Part shown: piece by piece, positions 47,910-59,844 of the stretch
Numbering within the stretch: position 1 is the stretch's first letter
How the letters are laid out: each line of letters begins with the position of its first letter
Assembly (NCBI GenBank): GCA_010909165.1
Contig: VJWM01000016.1
Coordinates: 186,001-250,000 of the forward strand
Reading direction: 5' to 3'
Source of the DNA: Anthoceros angustus
Lineage: Eukaryota; Streptophyta; Anthocerotopsida; Anthocerotales; Anthocerotaceae
DNA: 64,000 bases
Position numbers and translations under genes: made by a program
The notes under the pieces: model-generated
What the model was told of the DNA's origin: nothing
The model's database searches: none
The model's input: only the letters and a program-made list of their open reading frames with translations

Positions 47910-50900
47910 TCAGCGCAGTCGCTTCCTGCAACCAGTCGCTCCGCAATGACAGTCAATTCTGCCAGCGTCGTCGTCGTCGTCGTCGTCGTCCCAGCTCTCC
48001 ACTAATGGGTAGCCGTAATCGTATGACAGTTCCTGCAACGTCGTTGAGATAAATCAGGCCGGGCTTCCATGAAATTCAGGGAATCACAAGCTGCCATTTT
48101 CGGGAGAGGAGGAACACTGACCGTGCCCGGGAGAATGCTTTCCGCGGCGAAGAGCATCACGCGGGCCAGTCTGAGATCATGGTGTTCGCTCAACACACAT
48201 TGTACGTAAAGGTTGGGGTCACAGCTGTGGTTGATAAACCGAGCCAAACTGCCGCTACTTCCAGCATCAATTGTGAATTCAGGATCATTTCGAGCATCAC
48301 ATTCAAGGCCACCCGAGGGGTGCTCATAATTGCTGATAACTCGTTTCTGCACAAGAGCGGTCAAATCTCAACAATTGCAATCCCCCTGCCGTGCAAAGCA
48401 GCCAGAACCAGAAACCAGGCTGAAGCATACCTGCCGACCCCCCAGTCCCAAGATGGTTTGGAGGCAATCGATCTCAAACAAGTAGCCGTTGTCATCTTCT
48501 AGGTCTTTGCTTCGTCTAAGATCACCGGTGTATTCGGAAACAGGTGCGCCAATTGGAATGTAATCTAGTGTTATCACACCCCATCCCTTACGTGGCGTTT
48601 TGACAAGCTGCAGATGTTCAGAGCACTACGATGTTAAAACGATATTCCACGAACTCGGAAGCAGAGCAGCACAAGCACATACCTGAAGCCGATACTGTAA
48701 ACCTCTCTGACTGGCACGGTTAAAGCATCCTGGACCGCAGGAACAGTGCGGCCCGCACTCATACACTACATCCTGTGCCTTTACCAGCCTAGAAAAGCGA
48801 CCGTGGTGCGCAGTTAGAAACCCACTGGTGCCCCACAACCGCATGTCACTTGCTACTTCTTTCCAAAGCCTAGAGTGGTCAGTGGCACCTGTGTTGATGG
48901 TTGTAAGGAATGGTGCCCCCGTTAAGCTTAGCGCAAGCACATTTTTTGCTGTCGAAACAAGAACCCTTACAACCACAACCGGGTGCAGGTTTTGGCCACT
49001 CTAAGCCCGGTGGAACTCTGTTCTTTAACAGATACGTGAAGGCTGCACACAACACCGATGCAATGCAAGGTGAGAGCGGAACCTTGCCAATTTCTCGAGT
49101 GCTGACTCTTTAAGCATGCGCAGATGACTTCTCAATTCTAAACGCCAGGAAGGACGGTACTTCACCTGGAGGAGGAGTTGGGATCTTATCTACCGTATTA
49201 CAGGCCGGAACAGGGAGACGTTCCAAATTGTTGGAGACGTCAGTACAGACAAGCCTACACACCACATCAACTTCAATCAAGTTAAGCTACACCGCAAATG
49301 CTACAAAAGAACGCAGATCACTCTCAAGAGCTAATTTTCCAATCGGCACTCACCCTTCCAGCATGACTTGAGCTGGATTTTTCTTTCCCAAGAATTGAAC
49401 TACCTGCGCACAAATTTTCAGCACAAGGTTAGGAAAGGAGGTGGTCCGGCAGATTATGTCATTCACTTCAGGAAGGTTTGGGTACCTGATCCTTGCGCAG
49501 CGGGGCCTGTCCTTCCAAGCGATTAAGCGTGAACTTGAAAACCCGGAAACCAGCCTTCCCATCTGATGGGACACAGCTGACAACCTGTAGAGGCAATAGT
49601 CAGACGGGGCAGCTGACAAACAAAAGGGAGACGAAATGGCATCAAGTTAATGCACATAAGCACCTACCAGGTAAAGCCCACTGTAGGTGAAGACCTTGCC
49701 AGACATGGCCTTGCTGTTTGGTTGGTGACCTCGGAAGACTCTAACAGGCAACCCTTGCTCCATGCTATTCTGTCACAAACAACATCAAACAAGCTACCAA
49801 TTCAAGTGATGACCCACGTTCACTACAACTTCAGGGGCTGTGAAAGGAAGGTGAAGAGAAAAAATCACCTTCAGGCCGAGGTTAGCCCCTTTCAGCTTTT
49901 GCTCACCCTTCTGGCGCATGTCCCCAGAGAGGTTGTTACCACCTTGTCCCGTGTAAGTGATACTTTCACTCTCATCAACATCATCTTCATAGACACCTGA
50001 CATTACTATGCTAGTGGCCAATGGCAATGTGTACCCGGATCTTGCCGCCTGCAACAATTCACAAGAGGTGAAACGGTTGACAACGTTATACTTCCTAGTT
50101 GGTAGCTAGGAACTACTAAATGCTGCCTACCTCTTCATTGTGGGGTTCATAGTCATCCCCACTCTTGGCACCGACGGGTATGCAATCAATACCCTTCATG
50201 TGTTCCACGTGCAATCCAATCGCGCTCATTTCAGCCCGAGAGTTACAGATGTAGCCAACTTCGAGACCTAAATGTCACGGTAAATCAGTGCCTGTTGACC
50301 TAACCCCAGCGGCCTCCTGACCAGAAACAAAGGTGGCAAATTTCACAGAGGAAATGAGCAGTGGCACCAACACGCACCAGGCAGCTCTCCGACCCTTCTG
50401 CTGGGAAAGAAGACCCGCCCTGTCCGCCTCAGCTGCAGGAACCACATTTTCAAGTTAGACTCTTGAACCTACGTAAACCAAGCAGCAGACAAGTTTTAGT
50501 TCACTCAGAAATGTCAACCTCTGTAAGAGCTTTAAGATCTGGCCGCCTGGTGGTACCACTGGATTCCTGCAATAGAGCAAGACATGCTCAGCTCCGTGTT
50601 TCAGTACATAAAGCACCAGGAGTTGCAACAACAAAATGCTACTAGCAAAAATTTGGCATTGCTTTCCAGATCACATACCTTTCGCTTGCGAGCGCTTCCT
50701 CCGCTCGCTCCCACTCTTTGATCTTCCACCTGGACAGACAGACAGCGTGAGTTTTCACTTGGCGATCTTGCCACCAATTTAAAAAGAACTTCAGGAGTGC
50801 GACGAAAGAAGAAGGCAGACCTTTGCCCAGTTCATTAAGAGAGGGAGATACACAGACTTCACAAAATCGCGAAGATTACGATACGCAATCCCGTCAGCCG

Positions 50901-51390
50901 TCAGACCGCGTGTCCCGTGCGAAGGACCGCGAGGGCCGACCCTGGCCAGCGCCACACTCCTGCATTGCACGTCGCCAGCTGCTCCAGGACCACCCGAGCT
51001 GGGACCAGCATCAGTCACCGTCGTGTCCGACGAAAGCGGCGGCTCCTTGGCAGCAGCCCCGCCAACGAACGGCACAATACTCCAACATTCCGCTGCTGCT
51101 GGACTGGGCGAGCGAAGGCCAGCAGCAGCAATTGCCGCTCCCGCCTGAGGACCAACCGCCTTGTCCTCCTCCGCCTGGTATCTGCACTTCTTGGCAGAAG
51201 CAGGCAGGGGCGCGGGCTGGCCGGGAAGCTGCATCCTATCTTGCTTCCTCTTGAGGCCGGTGTGCTGGCCATGGCGGCCAGCAAGGGTTTGCAAAGCGGC
51301 TCCCGGGGGCACAGCCGGCATGTCGCCGTCGTCGTCCGAGTCATCCAATACGATCGGCACTTCCGCAGTCCCCCAGCCACCGCGCACCAT
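47910..51390 (-). CDS. SUVH4: SUVH4/KRYPTONITE-like histone H3K9 methyltransferase (15 exons)
   Basis: Exons in continuous phase: 51390-50821, 50729-50679, 50566-50519, 50432-50378, 50267-50131, 50048-49869, 49769-49668, 49584-49486, 49403-49354, 49254-49166, 49042-48889, 48788-48683, 48607-48431, 48346-48122, 48032-47910; about 720 residues. An acidic N-terminal region ('VPIVLDDSDDDGD') is followed by an SRA/YDG domain ('ELPGLEVGYICNSRAEMSAI', 'SGKVFTYSGLYLV') that binds methylated cytosine in this family. A nine-cysteine pre-SET follows ('GCGCKGSCFDSKKCAC', 'ECGPHCSCGPGC'), then SET ('FINHSCDPNLYVQCVL', 'ELSYDYGY') and post-SET ('CHCGATGCRKRLR'). The 'YLFEIDCLQTILGLGGRQ' segment assigns it to the SUVH4 branch. 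It deposits H3K9 methylation that maintains CHG DNA methylation on transposons. The start is uncertain: the frame extends upstream to a Met at 51885, but I prefer 51390. Confidence 0.95.
47973..47993 (+). repeat. (CGT)n microsatellite encoding poly-Asp
   Basis: Seven cgt triplets on the plus strand, giving an Asp run between the SET core and the post-SET cysteines of the SUVH4-like protein. In frame and inside the last exon. Confidence 0.9.
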
Positions 51391-52106
51391 CGTAGTACCC
51401 CTGCACGGGGACCGATTGCGCTCAACCTGCACAAGAAACAGTGCAGAAGAATTGCAGCAAGGTCCGCGCTGCAGCACGATCGGACATTTACTTCCCCCGC
51501 CAAGCAATTTCCCGCAGCGCACAAGCAGTGAGCCCAAAATCTGCCTTGCAACGCGCTCGCGCAGAGCACGGCGCAGCGAGTCACTTCGAAGGCTCTCTAC
51601 GGACAGCCATGACAATGCACGAATCCTTGAAAACAAGAGGCGGGAAGGAACGGTGAGCGTAAGCCAGACGGTCGTGGAACTGGTACATGGACTGTCCATG
51701 TGCCAGTGACCCCAGTGACCGGCAATCCCCAGTCGAGAATTGCGCTGCTTGCCGCCTTCAATGTCCAGTCGAGAATTGCGCTGCTCCCGGCCTTCGAAAC
51801 GACAGAAGTGGACCGGTACTTCCCGGCGACGCCGGCTGATTCGCCCGCCGCCTCCTGCCTGCTGCGGACGTTTATTCATAATCACGCTTAAGGAGCAGAG
51901 TGTCCGTTAAACGTTTCTCGCAGCAGCGCAGGAGCGATCATCAAATGATGATGACGGTGACATCACAAGCAACCCGTTAAGAGAAGCAGTAACCAACGCA
52001 CAAGAAAGACAGCAAAGCGCTCGGGGTAAGAATCACAAGAATATTATTTTTACAAGGGTCGTTCCACATGAGGGAAAGCTTATAATTAATACGGTACGAT
52101 GTCTAA
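51391..52106. promoter_or_regulatory. upstream region of the SUVH4-like gene
   Basis: The minus-strand frame stays open to 51885, so part may be an N-terminal extension; otherwise it is 5' untranslated region and promoter. A 21-bp phrase 'cagtcgagaattgcgctgct' recurs at about 51730 and 51765. Confidence 0.4.
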
Positions 52107-52216
52107 AATATTTTTATACTATTTTTAGAGCTTACACATGTTGCTTACTTTTATTTGAGGAGTGAACTCCTCAAATAAAAGTAATATTTTTATACTATTT
52201 TCAGAGCTTGCACATG
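52107..52216. repeat. hairpin flanked by ~32-bp direct repeats
   Basis: Arms 52145-52163 and 52166-52184 ('ttacttttatttgaggagt' and its exact complement) enclose two bases. Near-identical direct repeats ('atttttatactatttt-agagctt-cacatg') lie on both sides at about 52107-52140 and 52184-52216. Confidence 0.9.
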
Positions 52217-52329
52217 TTCACACATGCTTAGCAAGCCTGTTTTTATGGCAAGTTCTTCAATCTCTGTTATCCATCCGTCGAGGCGCTCTACTTCTGGATG
52301 TGGTGCCTGTATTTTGGAATTAGTTATAG

Positions 52330-52590
52330 AGATTAGGCGACCCTCTAGGAGGTGCTCTCTTTACCCTTGCTTACTACATGGCTCTACTTTAGATTGTCTC
52401 TCCGATGCACGATTGTGCCTTTCCTTCACTTGAGGACGACTCTCACATCCTTTGGGCCCAAGGACAAGGTCAAGGTCAAGGAGGCCTTTCCGTTCTTCTT
52501 ACACAAACTCTCATTGTTGGGATTAAGGGTCAAGCTCTCCAAGTGCCGCGTCTGGTCTCCATCGAGGTTATCCCTACTTTGCAGTTCTCC
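52330..52590 (+). pseudogene. non-LTR (LINE) reverse transcriptase fragment
   Basis: Three frames carry a recognisable reverse transcriptase series. 'RLGDPLGGALFTLAYYMAL' (about 52331-52388; family QGDPLG-ALF-LA) comes first, then 'CAFPSLEDDSHIL' (about 52411-52450; the catalytic A/E-D-D strand). 'FPFFLHKLSLLGLRVKLSKC' with 'RVWSPSRL' follows (about 52487-52570; family LGL-VQPSKC-AWSP). Stops and frameshifts separate them, so it is a dead fragment. The rest of the enzyme upstream is not readable. Confidence 0.65.
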
Positions 52591-52904
52591 ATTAGTGAGA
52601 TTGCTTATTATAAACTGGATGGGTATGTACAGGGGTGCGAATGAGTAGGCAGGTACAGAAATACATGTTACTAGCAAAATGGGGGTGTTCGGGGAGTACA
52701 ACATGTGTGGCGCGTGTAGTACTCGTCACCTTAAACTACTGAAAACCGGGCGGTTTAGGGTTTACCAAGCCCGTTTATCGGGTTTACCAAGCCCTGGCGA
52801 TGCTTATCTATCAGCGATGCATATTGGTATTGCAGATAGCCACTCCCTCAGCTATCACCAAGATATCCAATTAGCAGTACATCCTCAAAAAGCAAACCCC
52901 AAAA

Positions 52905-53650
52905 AACCATAGCAAGTCTCTTGTTATCACCCCAAGGATTGAAAAGAAAGATTATCTTATGTATCCTCTATCAATCAAGGAAGGCTGCTACAACACCCCA
53001 AACCCTGCACTCTTTCAACTTGGAATTTTGTCCCAACAAACAGCATGTCAATATCCCTACTAAAATAATATTATCCCAAGATCTAGCCAATTAGAAACGA
53101 ACACAGAAGCCATATAACCAAAAACGGCATAAATACATAGCATACGCCCATCCAAGCAGGAACCGGTAATAAAGCAGAGCACCATGATCAAGCAATAGGT
53201 GGTTGGAAGCAAGATGCCCTCCCTGTGTAGGCCATTAAAAAGTCCCCAACAACACATTGGACTATAACAATAAAACTATAGCATGTGTCTTGTTGTCACC
53301 ACAAGGGCCAATTAAAGTTCAAAGGAAAGACTATGTTATGTAATCTCTATCAATCAAGAAAGGCTTTTCCAACACTCTCGACCTTGCACTCAATTAGCTC
53401 TGAATCTGCAACCAAGATACAACATGTCAGTATCCCTGTTAAGACAATGTTATCCAAAGGTCTAGCCAATCAGAAACGAGATTTATAGAAGCCATCTTTG
53501 ATAACCAGAAATGGCACAAATACACAAAGGACCAATAATAAAGTAGAGCACTATAATCAAGGACATGAAGGTTGGCAGCAAGATGTCCTCCCTATTCAGA
53601 CTATTCAGGGGTCCCCAACAACACATTGGATCCACTATAGCAACAAAACC
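52905..53650. repeat. diverged direct duplication, ~370-bp units
   Basis: Unit 1 about 52905-53277 and unit 2 about 53278-53650. Both run from a 'tagca-gt-tcttgtt-tcacc-caagg' phrase through 'gtctagccaat-agaaacga' to 'ccccaacaacacattgga'. The substitution level suggests an old duplication. Confidence 0.8.
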
Positions 53651-56264
53651 CAAGAGTTCTCTCACCCTACTAGAAAAGGGCAATCATATTACACTTTATG
53701 TTAAGATTTGGACCCCCCTTTATTACAATTATGTTGAAATCTTGGGGTCTTATTACACTTTTGGGGCCCCTTGTTACATTTAGGATTTGGAAACCAACCC
53801 TCCATCTTGTTATAGTCATGTTACAGTTTTGTTGCAATTATGTTGCTATGTAGTGAGAGGTGGTATGTGTCCCCTATCAAAATTTCAACATAATTGCAAC
53901 AACCAGGGTGTTGCATTATCTCTTGTTACTGTTTTGCAGGCTTGGTACCGAACCTTCTCCCCATCTACCTTAACCCTTGTTGCTTTTACTCTCATATTTT
54001 GCCCGTGCCATTATTGTAACACGTGTACTAGGTTGTAGTTGTATTTTACGTGTATGCTTTCATTACCGTATTTCCCGAGGTGGTTATTCCAATATCGCGA
54101 CGCGAGCTTCTACGTATTTCGCTTGTGTACTTTTTGTGCCACATTTCCGTACTCGTATTCGCAATTCGCTCAACTGGGCATCTTCATATTTCACATGTAG
54201 TTTTATGTACCATATTTTGTGCAGTATCTTATACGTCACCCGTGTATCGTGCATTTGTATGCATCACCCATATAACGTTCATATACTTTCAAACCCATAC
54301 AGTAAAAAAATATGACATATCCATATTTTAATGTACGATACACATGCCGATTCATCCGACCATTCACAATTGCATTGTAGCGTACTCCTTTTTGCCGCTG
54401 CGGGAGTGAAGTGGTAGTTGTGGTGCGAATTTTCAGCTCCTTGGCCTGTGCATGGTACATGCCATGCCTACTCCACATCGTACGCAGCTATTAGAAACTC
54501 TCGACCTTCCGCACGGCTTGTGAGTTTAGCCTTCCCCTTCCTCTTCCGTTTTGCGGCCATTTTCCTTCTGTCATGTGCATGCATTTCTCCCCATGTGGTA
54601 TTAGAATTTTGCAATCATAGCCATGCATATGCCGTACAGATGGCCCTTGGCCTGTAAGCAGAGAAAAATTGCTAGCTGGAAAATTGCAATTTGCACACTC
54701 ACCTTGGCCGCCTTGTCTCTGATTTGTTTCCGCCCATTCGGTAACAACGGTTCCGTGCTTGACAACGTCCTCTCCGTCAGCGCAGCCCTCCCCCATGTTA
54801 TCCATGCTCCCCCATCCAGCTCTCTAGGCCTTGCTCTTGCTTTCCTGTTCTGGCCTCCTCCCTTCTCCACAACTTGCGTCTGCCGAAGCACCATTGTGCA
54901 GGTCCATGCTCTCGGCCTGAGACTCCACCAGGTGTGTGTCTGATACAAAATTCGGCACGGGCTGGTGTTCCTCTTCCTCGACCTCCCTGTTCTCCTCCTC
55001 ATCATCATCATGTCGTGACGCCATCAGCCCACCAAGTACCTACTTGTCGAATCCCCTAGACAGATGCCTCATCTCTATACCTTGCCTTTCTTGTCCTCCA
55101 GCCCCCGATGACAGCCTCATTTTTACAACTGCATTAGGCTCAAATGTCCTCATCCCACACTCCCCCCGGGCGCTCTTCCTGCATTTGTGACACATCCTGG
55201 CTTGATGTTCCCTGCACCCATACATTTCATCTCACACTTCGATGGATACTGCCATTCTCTGCCTATGTACCTAGCCCCCTCCTATTAAGAGACAACACAT
55301 ACCTATCACTTGCTGGTGACGCCGCACTCCCCAAGCTGTTTTCGTTGTCCTCATTTTTGCCCCTCTCGACACATCCACCTTGTCCCTCCCTCAAGCAACA
55401 TGACCACCGCCCATTCCTGCCCCAACCACGCTGGTTCCTGGTGTTGCTGGGACAACTACATCATCGCCCTCGCTATCCTCCACGATGTCATCCACATTGC
55501 CTCTCCTTGTCCTGTGACTGCCATGCAATGGCCCCACCTTGTTAGCGTGGCGATAGCCTCTTCGCACTCCCCTAGCCTCACGGCTCCACCACATGCTAGG
55601 TGGACGAGGAGGATGAGGAGGATAGCCCAGTCGAGCTACCTTCCTCATCCTCCCCACCTTTCTACGACCTCCTATCGCCGGCGCCGTCGCATACACCTCC
55701 CGATTGTGGTGTGTTTGCCGGCTGCATACGATCCTTGCCCACCTCCGTCAGCTCACACCATTTCCCTATTCTTGTTGTACCATGTTTTCTTTTGTTTTTT
55801 TTTCCTCCCTTGCACGGCAACCAGCTCCCTTCCTCCCTCATGAGGTTAGCATTCAAACATGTCCGTAGACATTGAAGGCCTGAAATTTGAAATTCAGCAG
55901 CGACCCATAACTTGCATGCATGAAAGTGTGAATAATGGCAGGAATCAGCGCAGTGATTCCTGCCATCATTGTTGCTTGCCTCCCTTCCCTAATCACCGCC
56001 TTCCCTTGACCATAGATACGTGCGACATTGACTTCAAGTCGCGTGACATTGGTTACAACATAACCAAGGTGCATTGCCTGCATTTAGGGTACATTATACT
56101 ATTTAGTGACTGAATATCGTTAAATATAATGTGCAAACAGGACAATGGCCCCTATGCCCGCTCTACTCCGTAGTTCTCCGAACATGTCACTAGTCCACAC
56201 ACGTCATTACCTCAACTATGACCACTACTATGTGCCACCGTCCATGAGTTCCTACTCCCTCCAT

Positions 56265-57425
56265 CCCTACTAGAAAAGGGCAGTCATGTTACACTGTATG
56301 TTAAGATTTGGACCCCCCTTTGTTGCAATTATGTTAAAATCTTAGGGTCTTGTTACACTTTTGGGTCCCCTTGTTACAGTTAGGTTTGGAAACCAACCCT
56401 CCACCTTGTTACAGTCATGTTACAGTCTTGTTGCAATTATGTTGCAATGTAGTGAGAGGTGGTATGTGTCCCCTCTCAAAATTTCAACATAATTGCAACA
56501 ACCAAAGTGTTACATCGTCTCTTGTTACAGTTTTGCACACTTATAACCGAACCTCCTCCCCATCTACCTTCCTCTTTTTACTACTATTACCCTATGGAAT
56601 ACCTAGTTTTACTTAGTAGTTCCCACCGATACTCGTATGAATACATATATATATAAATACATGTACGAATACATTCTTTGTAAAATACACGTATTGTTCA
56701 TGGTAACATATATTATATGGTAATTTCCTGTGATACACGGTCATATTCTATTTTATATAAAATAAGCATATACGTCACACGGATAACGTACATACTTTGT
56801 ACACAGTATGTACACGTCCACGATACGTTTAGTAGTTTGTCCTTGAGCACTCAATACCTTTTGTGCCTACGAGTTTGTGCTACGCGTACCCATGTTTGCT
56901 ATGCGCCGGCGTGGGGTTGTTTGGCTCCAAGTCCTCCCTCCTTCTCTCTCCCCCTAGACAACTGCCTCATGTCCGTTACGCGCCTTTTTGCCCCTGCCTC
57001 GACCATGGCTGCTGTTGGTTGCTCCACTCCTATCCTCCCTCTGCCACCCGCCTCTTCCACTCCCTTGCGTTGTTTTCACTATCCACACTTCCAATAATAT
57101 TATGTTTAGGTCACCTTTAAAGGTGACAGTTAATGGGCATGTTACTGTGATATTCAAGTCTGGGCACCATTAACAAATAGTTGTGAAGAGAGAGTGCAAA
57201 GAAGAGCGCTAGGAAAAACATTAATAAACAATGCGTATGAGAGAGGGGATGTAGTTAAGAGGGTGAAGTGGTAGGAGAGAGAGGCAGGTTTGTGTTAAGA
57301 TTGTAGGCCCACTTGGGGAAAGAAATGACAAACTTAATACCAAGCCTCCAAATGATGTTGCAAGTTAGAAGTGTAACATAAAATTGCAACAACGACTGTA
57401 ACATAGGCTGCCCTTTCTAGTAGGG
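56265..57425. mobile_element. non-autonomous CACTA-like element (inner), TSD CAT
   Basis: 1,161 bp, starting 'ccctactagaaaagggcagt' and ending with the complement 'ctgccctttctagtaggg', flanked by CAT on both sides (56262-56264, 57426-57428). The first ~300 bp are nearly the same as the first 300 bp of the outer element, and the last ~110 bp match its right end. No transposase. The better-matched ends suggest it is younger than the outer element, consistent with insertion into it. Confidence 0.8.
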
Positions 57426-57952
57426 CATCTCCGAGCCAGTGTGGGAACGACAATTGCCTAACCTATGTTATCCTCCATCATCTTCGGATGTAGCATACAC
57501 TGGATTATCCGCGATAACGAAACTGGGCGCTATGACAACCTAACTGAAGGAGAAGCGGGGATGGAGGGTTGCACCTATCATGCCCAATCCCTCTGCAGTG
57601 TTAATTTCCTAGAATACCGAAACATAATGTGTAGGGTGCGTTGGTCTTGTAGGGGAGGCTGGAGTCGACAACCACAAGGTCGCGTATTCAAATTTCTTGG
57701 TCAGCACACGATTTTGCAACTGGACATGATTCGGGAGGCAATCAGACAGGATGTATTCACGTATGTGCCGTGCATATACATGAAAAACATGCATGCACCA
57801 TGCCTGTAAAACAACAACATACACGGCCCGTATGCGCCATGTACATATACATATTTTACGTGCCGCATGTACGTCTATGTGGAATGGAAATAAATAAAAT
57901 ATAGCGATTGCAGTTCACACATACATATCTATACATCCTATATTTACGGATA

Positions 57953-57988
57953 TATATATATATACATATACATACGTATATATATACA

Positions 57989-58024
<36 letters not shown>

Positions 58025-58042
58025 TACATACATACGTACATA
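57953..58042 (+). repeat. (TATA/TACA)n microsatellite
   Basis: Alternating tatatata, 'tacatacatacata' and 'tatatatacatacatac' runs. Tyr/Ile/His frames here are artefacts. Confidence 0.95.
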
Positions 58043-58589
58043 GGTAACCTACAATTATCTTCTACATGTATGTATGGCATAAGGCTAAAAAAATTAGGGT
58101 TCAACTCATGAATAGCTATGATCAAGAAAAAATATTGATAAAGAAATGGTGAAGTTATGAGGTAGGAGACAAAAGTGAGAGTTGTTGTTACATCTTCAAA
58201 GGAGGTGTCATAAAGAGGGGGAGGATGATACCAAGCCTCCAAAGCATGTTGCAATTTGGAAGTGTAGCATAAAATTGCAACAACCACTCTAACATAGGCT
58301 GTCTTTTCAAGTAGGTTCATTATATATCAACGTACCATAATAGATTCGATTAGCTAGGTTCTTGATGATAGGTCTGAGATTGACTTCTCTTGGTCCTCCT
58401 CTGTAAATGGCCGTAGTGCACTAGAGCGTATTGGCTTCCCCCACGTGCAGCATGTAGTACGAGATTCATCTTTTTATAAGGATAAAGATGAGTAGTTTAA
58501 CTAATAGCTTCCTTACTTCTTAGCTATTAAGTGTGGATCTGCCTTTCACGCATCTGGGACGCTTCTTGGTTGTTGTCTCAATTAGGGTG

Positions 58590-58960
58590 AACGTTCTCCA
58601 CCCATGATGTCACTCGTGATGTCATGTTTGCAATGGCTCGTGAAAATGTGTACCTCGTCTAGCGTGACCAGGTCTCTGTGGCAGACGTGCTTGTTACTGA
58701 CTCTACACGAGATTTCACCTGTGAATAAGGTATCCTAAATCCTCCAACTAGGATGGCTGGTAGAGTGCGGCTTCCAAGGTCACTAAGTATAGGGAATGTA
58801 TGTAAGCGACCTTTTCATCCCGCTTGCCTTCAACATGGACTTTAATAAATAAATCAAGTCCAACACTAAAGGATACCATGCAAGGAGATACAAAGCGAGG
58901 CTACCGTTTTCTTATTTCACCATGTCGTATTTCCCAGCGTTCTTTTGGCAGCAGGTGTCC
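58590..58960 (+). pseudogene. possible C-terminal endonuclease-like part of a non-LTR element
   Basis: Broken plus-strand frames read 'HDVTRDVMFAMARENVYLV', 'RDQVSVADVLVTDSTRD' (about 58595-58715) and later 'YHARRYKARLPFSYFT' (about 58868-58920). The order resembles the C-terminal region of plant and algal LINE proteins (T-HD-VRD-----A...LADVVI-DPTR...K-Y-----FIPLA-ET-G). It has the same orientation as the reverse transcriptase fragment at 52.3 kb and lies just past the right end of the outer CACTA-like element. Weak identification from memory of the family pattern. Confidence 0.4.
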
Positions 58961-59640
58961 TCCAAAGGCCACTTGCAAGGGTGATCCCACAGACAGCGGC
59001 GACCGTTGAAGATGCATCCACAATAATCTCCGTAGCATGTAAGCCATTTAAATTTACCTCATCTCTTCTTATTCTTTAACCCAAGAGAGCACAAGGAATT
59101 TTTGGCCTTTTTTGGCTAGTAGCCTCTTTCTAATTTTCATGAATTCTGTCAATGCAAAAATGCATTCGCTCTTGGTGATAATTATCACCTTACTGTTCTA
59201 AATCCTGTGGTGTGTACAAAACAATTATTCAATCACTCTTCCTCCCTCACAAAATTTCAAAAGACATGGAGCACCAAGCACAACATTTTTGCTTAGTTTC
59301 AGCAGTGGAGATGAAATTAGCTCGAGCAAACTTCATAACAGAACGAAAAAATTTAAACCGGATTTGAACTACATGAACTAGGACATAAACATAATCAAAA
59401 TGTGGCATGTAGTTGGCTGATGTGGCGGGTTGTAGATTAGTTTAGATAGAATTGATTAGTGAACTAGATTATTTGTTAATCCTCCATTATTCAACTGAAC
59501 TGAGGTAAAATGATGAACATATTTTTTACTTCTTACTACTTCATTTTTTCTTTTGATCGAATACCCTTTACTTTCTATCTCATCCCGAGACGAAAGCTCG
59601 TTGCAGCGCTCAGGCCCAGCAGCACGGCGTCGCAAGCAAT
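58961..59640. other. no gene recognised
   Basis: AT-rich DNA with short frames only. Nothing seen. Confidence 0.4.
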
Positions 59641-59652
59641 CGCCACTCTTAA

Positions 59653-59844
59653 GACACAGAAGAATTGTTAGCATTGTTTGATTCTAAATTGGCGGAAGCA
59701 GAGGCTTCAACATTGATGACAAACAGAGGAAGGATTGTGAGTTCAAAGAAGAGGTGGCTTTCCCTTGTTGACACATTTGAAAGTCGAGGCTTCCATGGGG
59801 AGAATTTTAAGATGCTTAAGACGAAGTGGGACAATACTCCTTAA
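59653..59844 (+). pseudogene. possible SANT/trihelix-like domain fragment
   Basis: An open plus-strand frame reads 'ELLALFDSKLAEAE', then 'RGRIVSSKKRWLSLVDTFES' and 'GENFKMLKTKWDNTP' followed by a stop. The Trp spacing and the 'LKTKWDN' ending resemble Myb/SANT-like DNA-binding domains found in transposon-derived and trihelix proteins. Too short to be sure. Confidence 0.35.

Larger units (their letters stand above)
53665..58316. mobile_element. non-autonomous CACTA-like element (outer), TSD TCA
   Basis: The left end 'ccctactagaaaagggca' at 53665 and the right end, reading on the other strand as 'acctacttgaaaagacagcc' at 58316, are imperfect terminal inverted repeats of the CACTACTAGAAAAGGGC type. 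Both ends are flanked by the triplet TCA (53662-53664 and 58317-58319), the 3-bp target duplication typical of CACTA transposons. Subterminal DNA is full of 'tgttgcaat' and 'tgttaca' words, as in this superfamily. I see no transposase inside, so it would need one supplied in trans. A second element sits within it. The first bases are CCCTA/ACCTA rather than CACTA. Confidence 0.75.

Noticed and set aside
51391-51885. Upstream in-frame extension of the SUVH4-like protein to a Met at 51885
   Set aside because: The 165 added residues are Arg/Ser/Leu-rich without family resemblance; a start at 51390 gives an N-terminus in keeping with the family, though the extension cannot be excluded.
57856-58320. 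154-codon minus-strand frame with Tyr/Ile/Met runs
   Set aside because: Encoded by the TATA/TACA microsatellite and CACTA-like subterminal repeats; no protein pattern.
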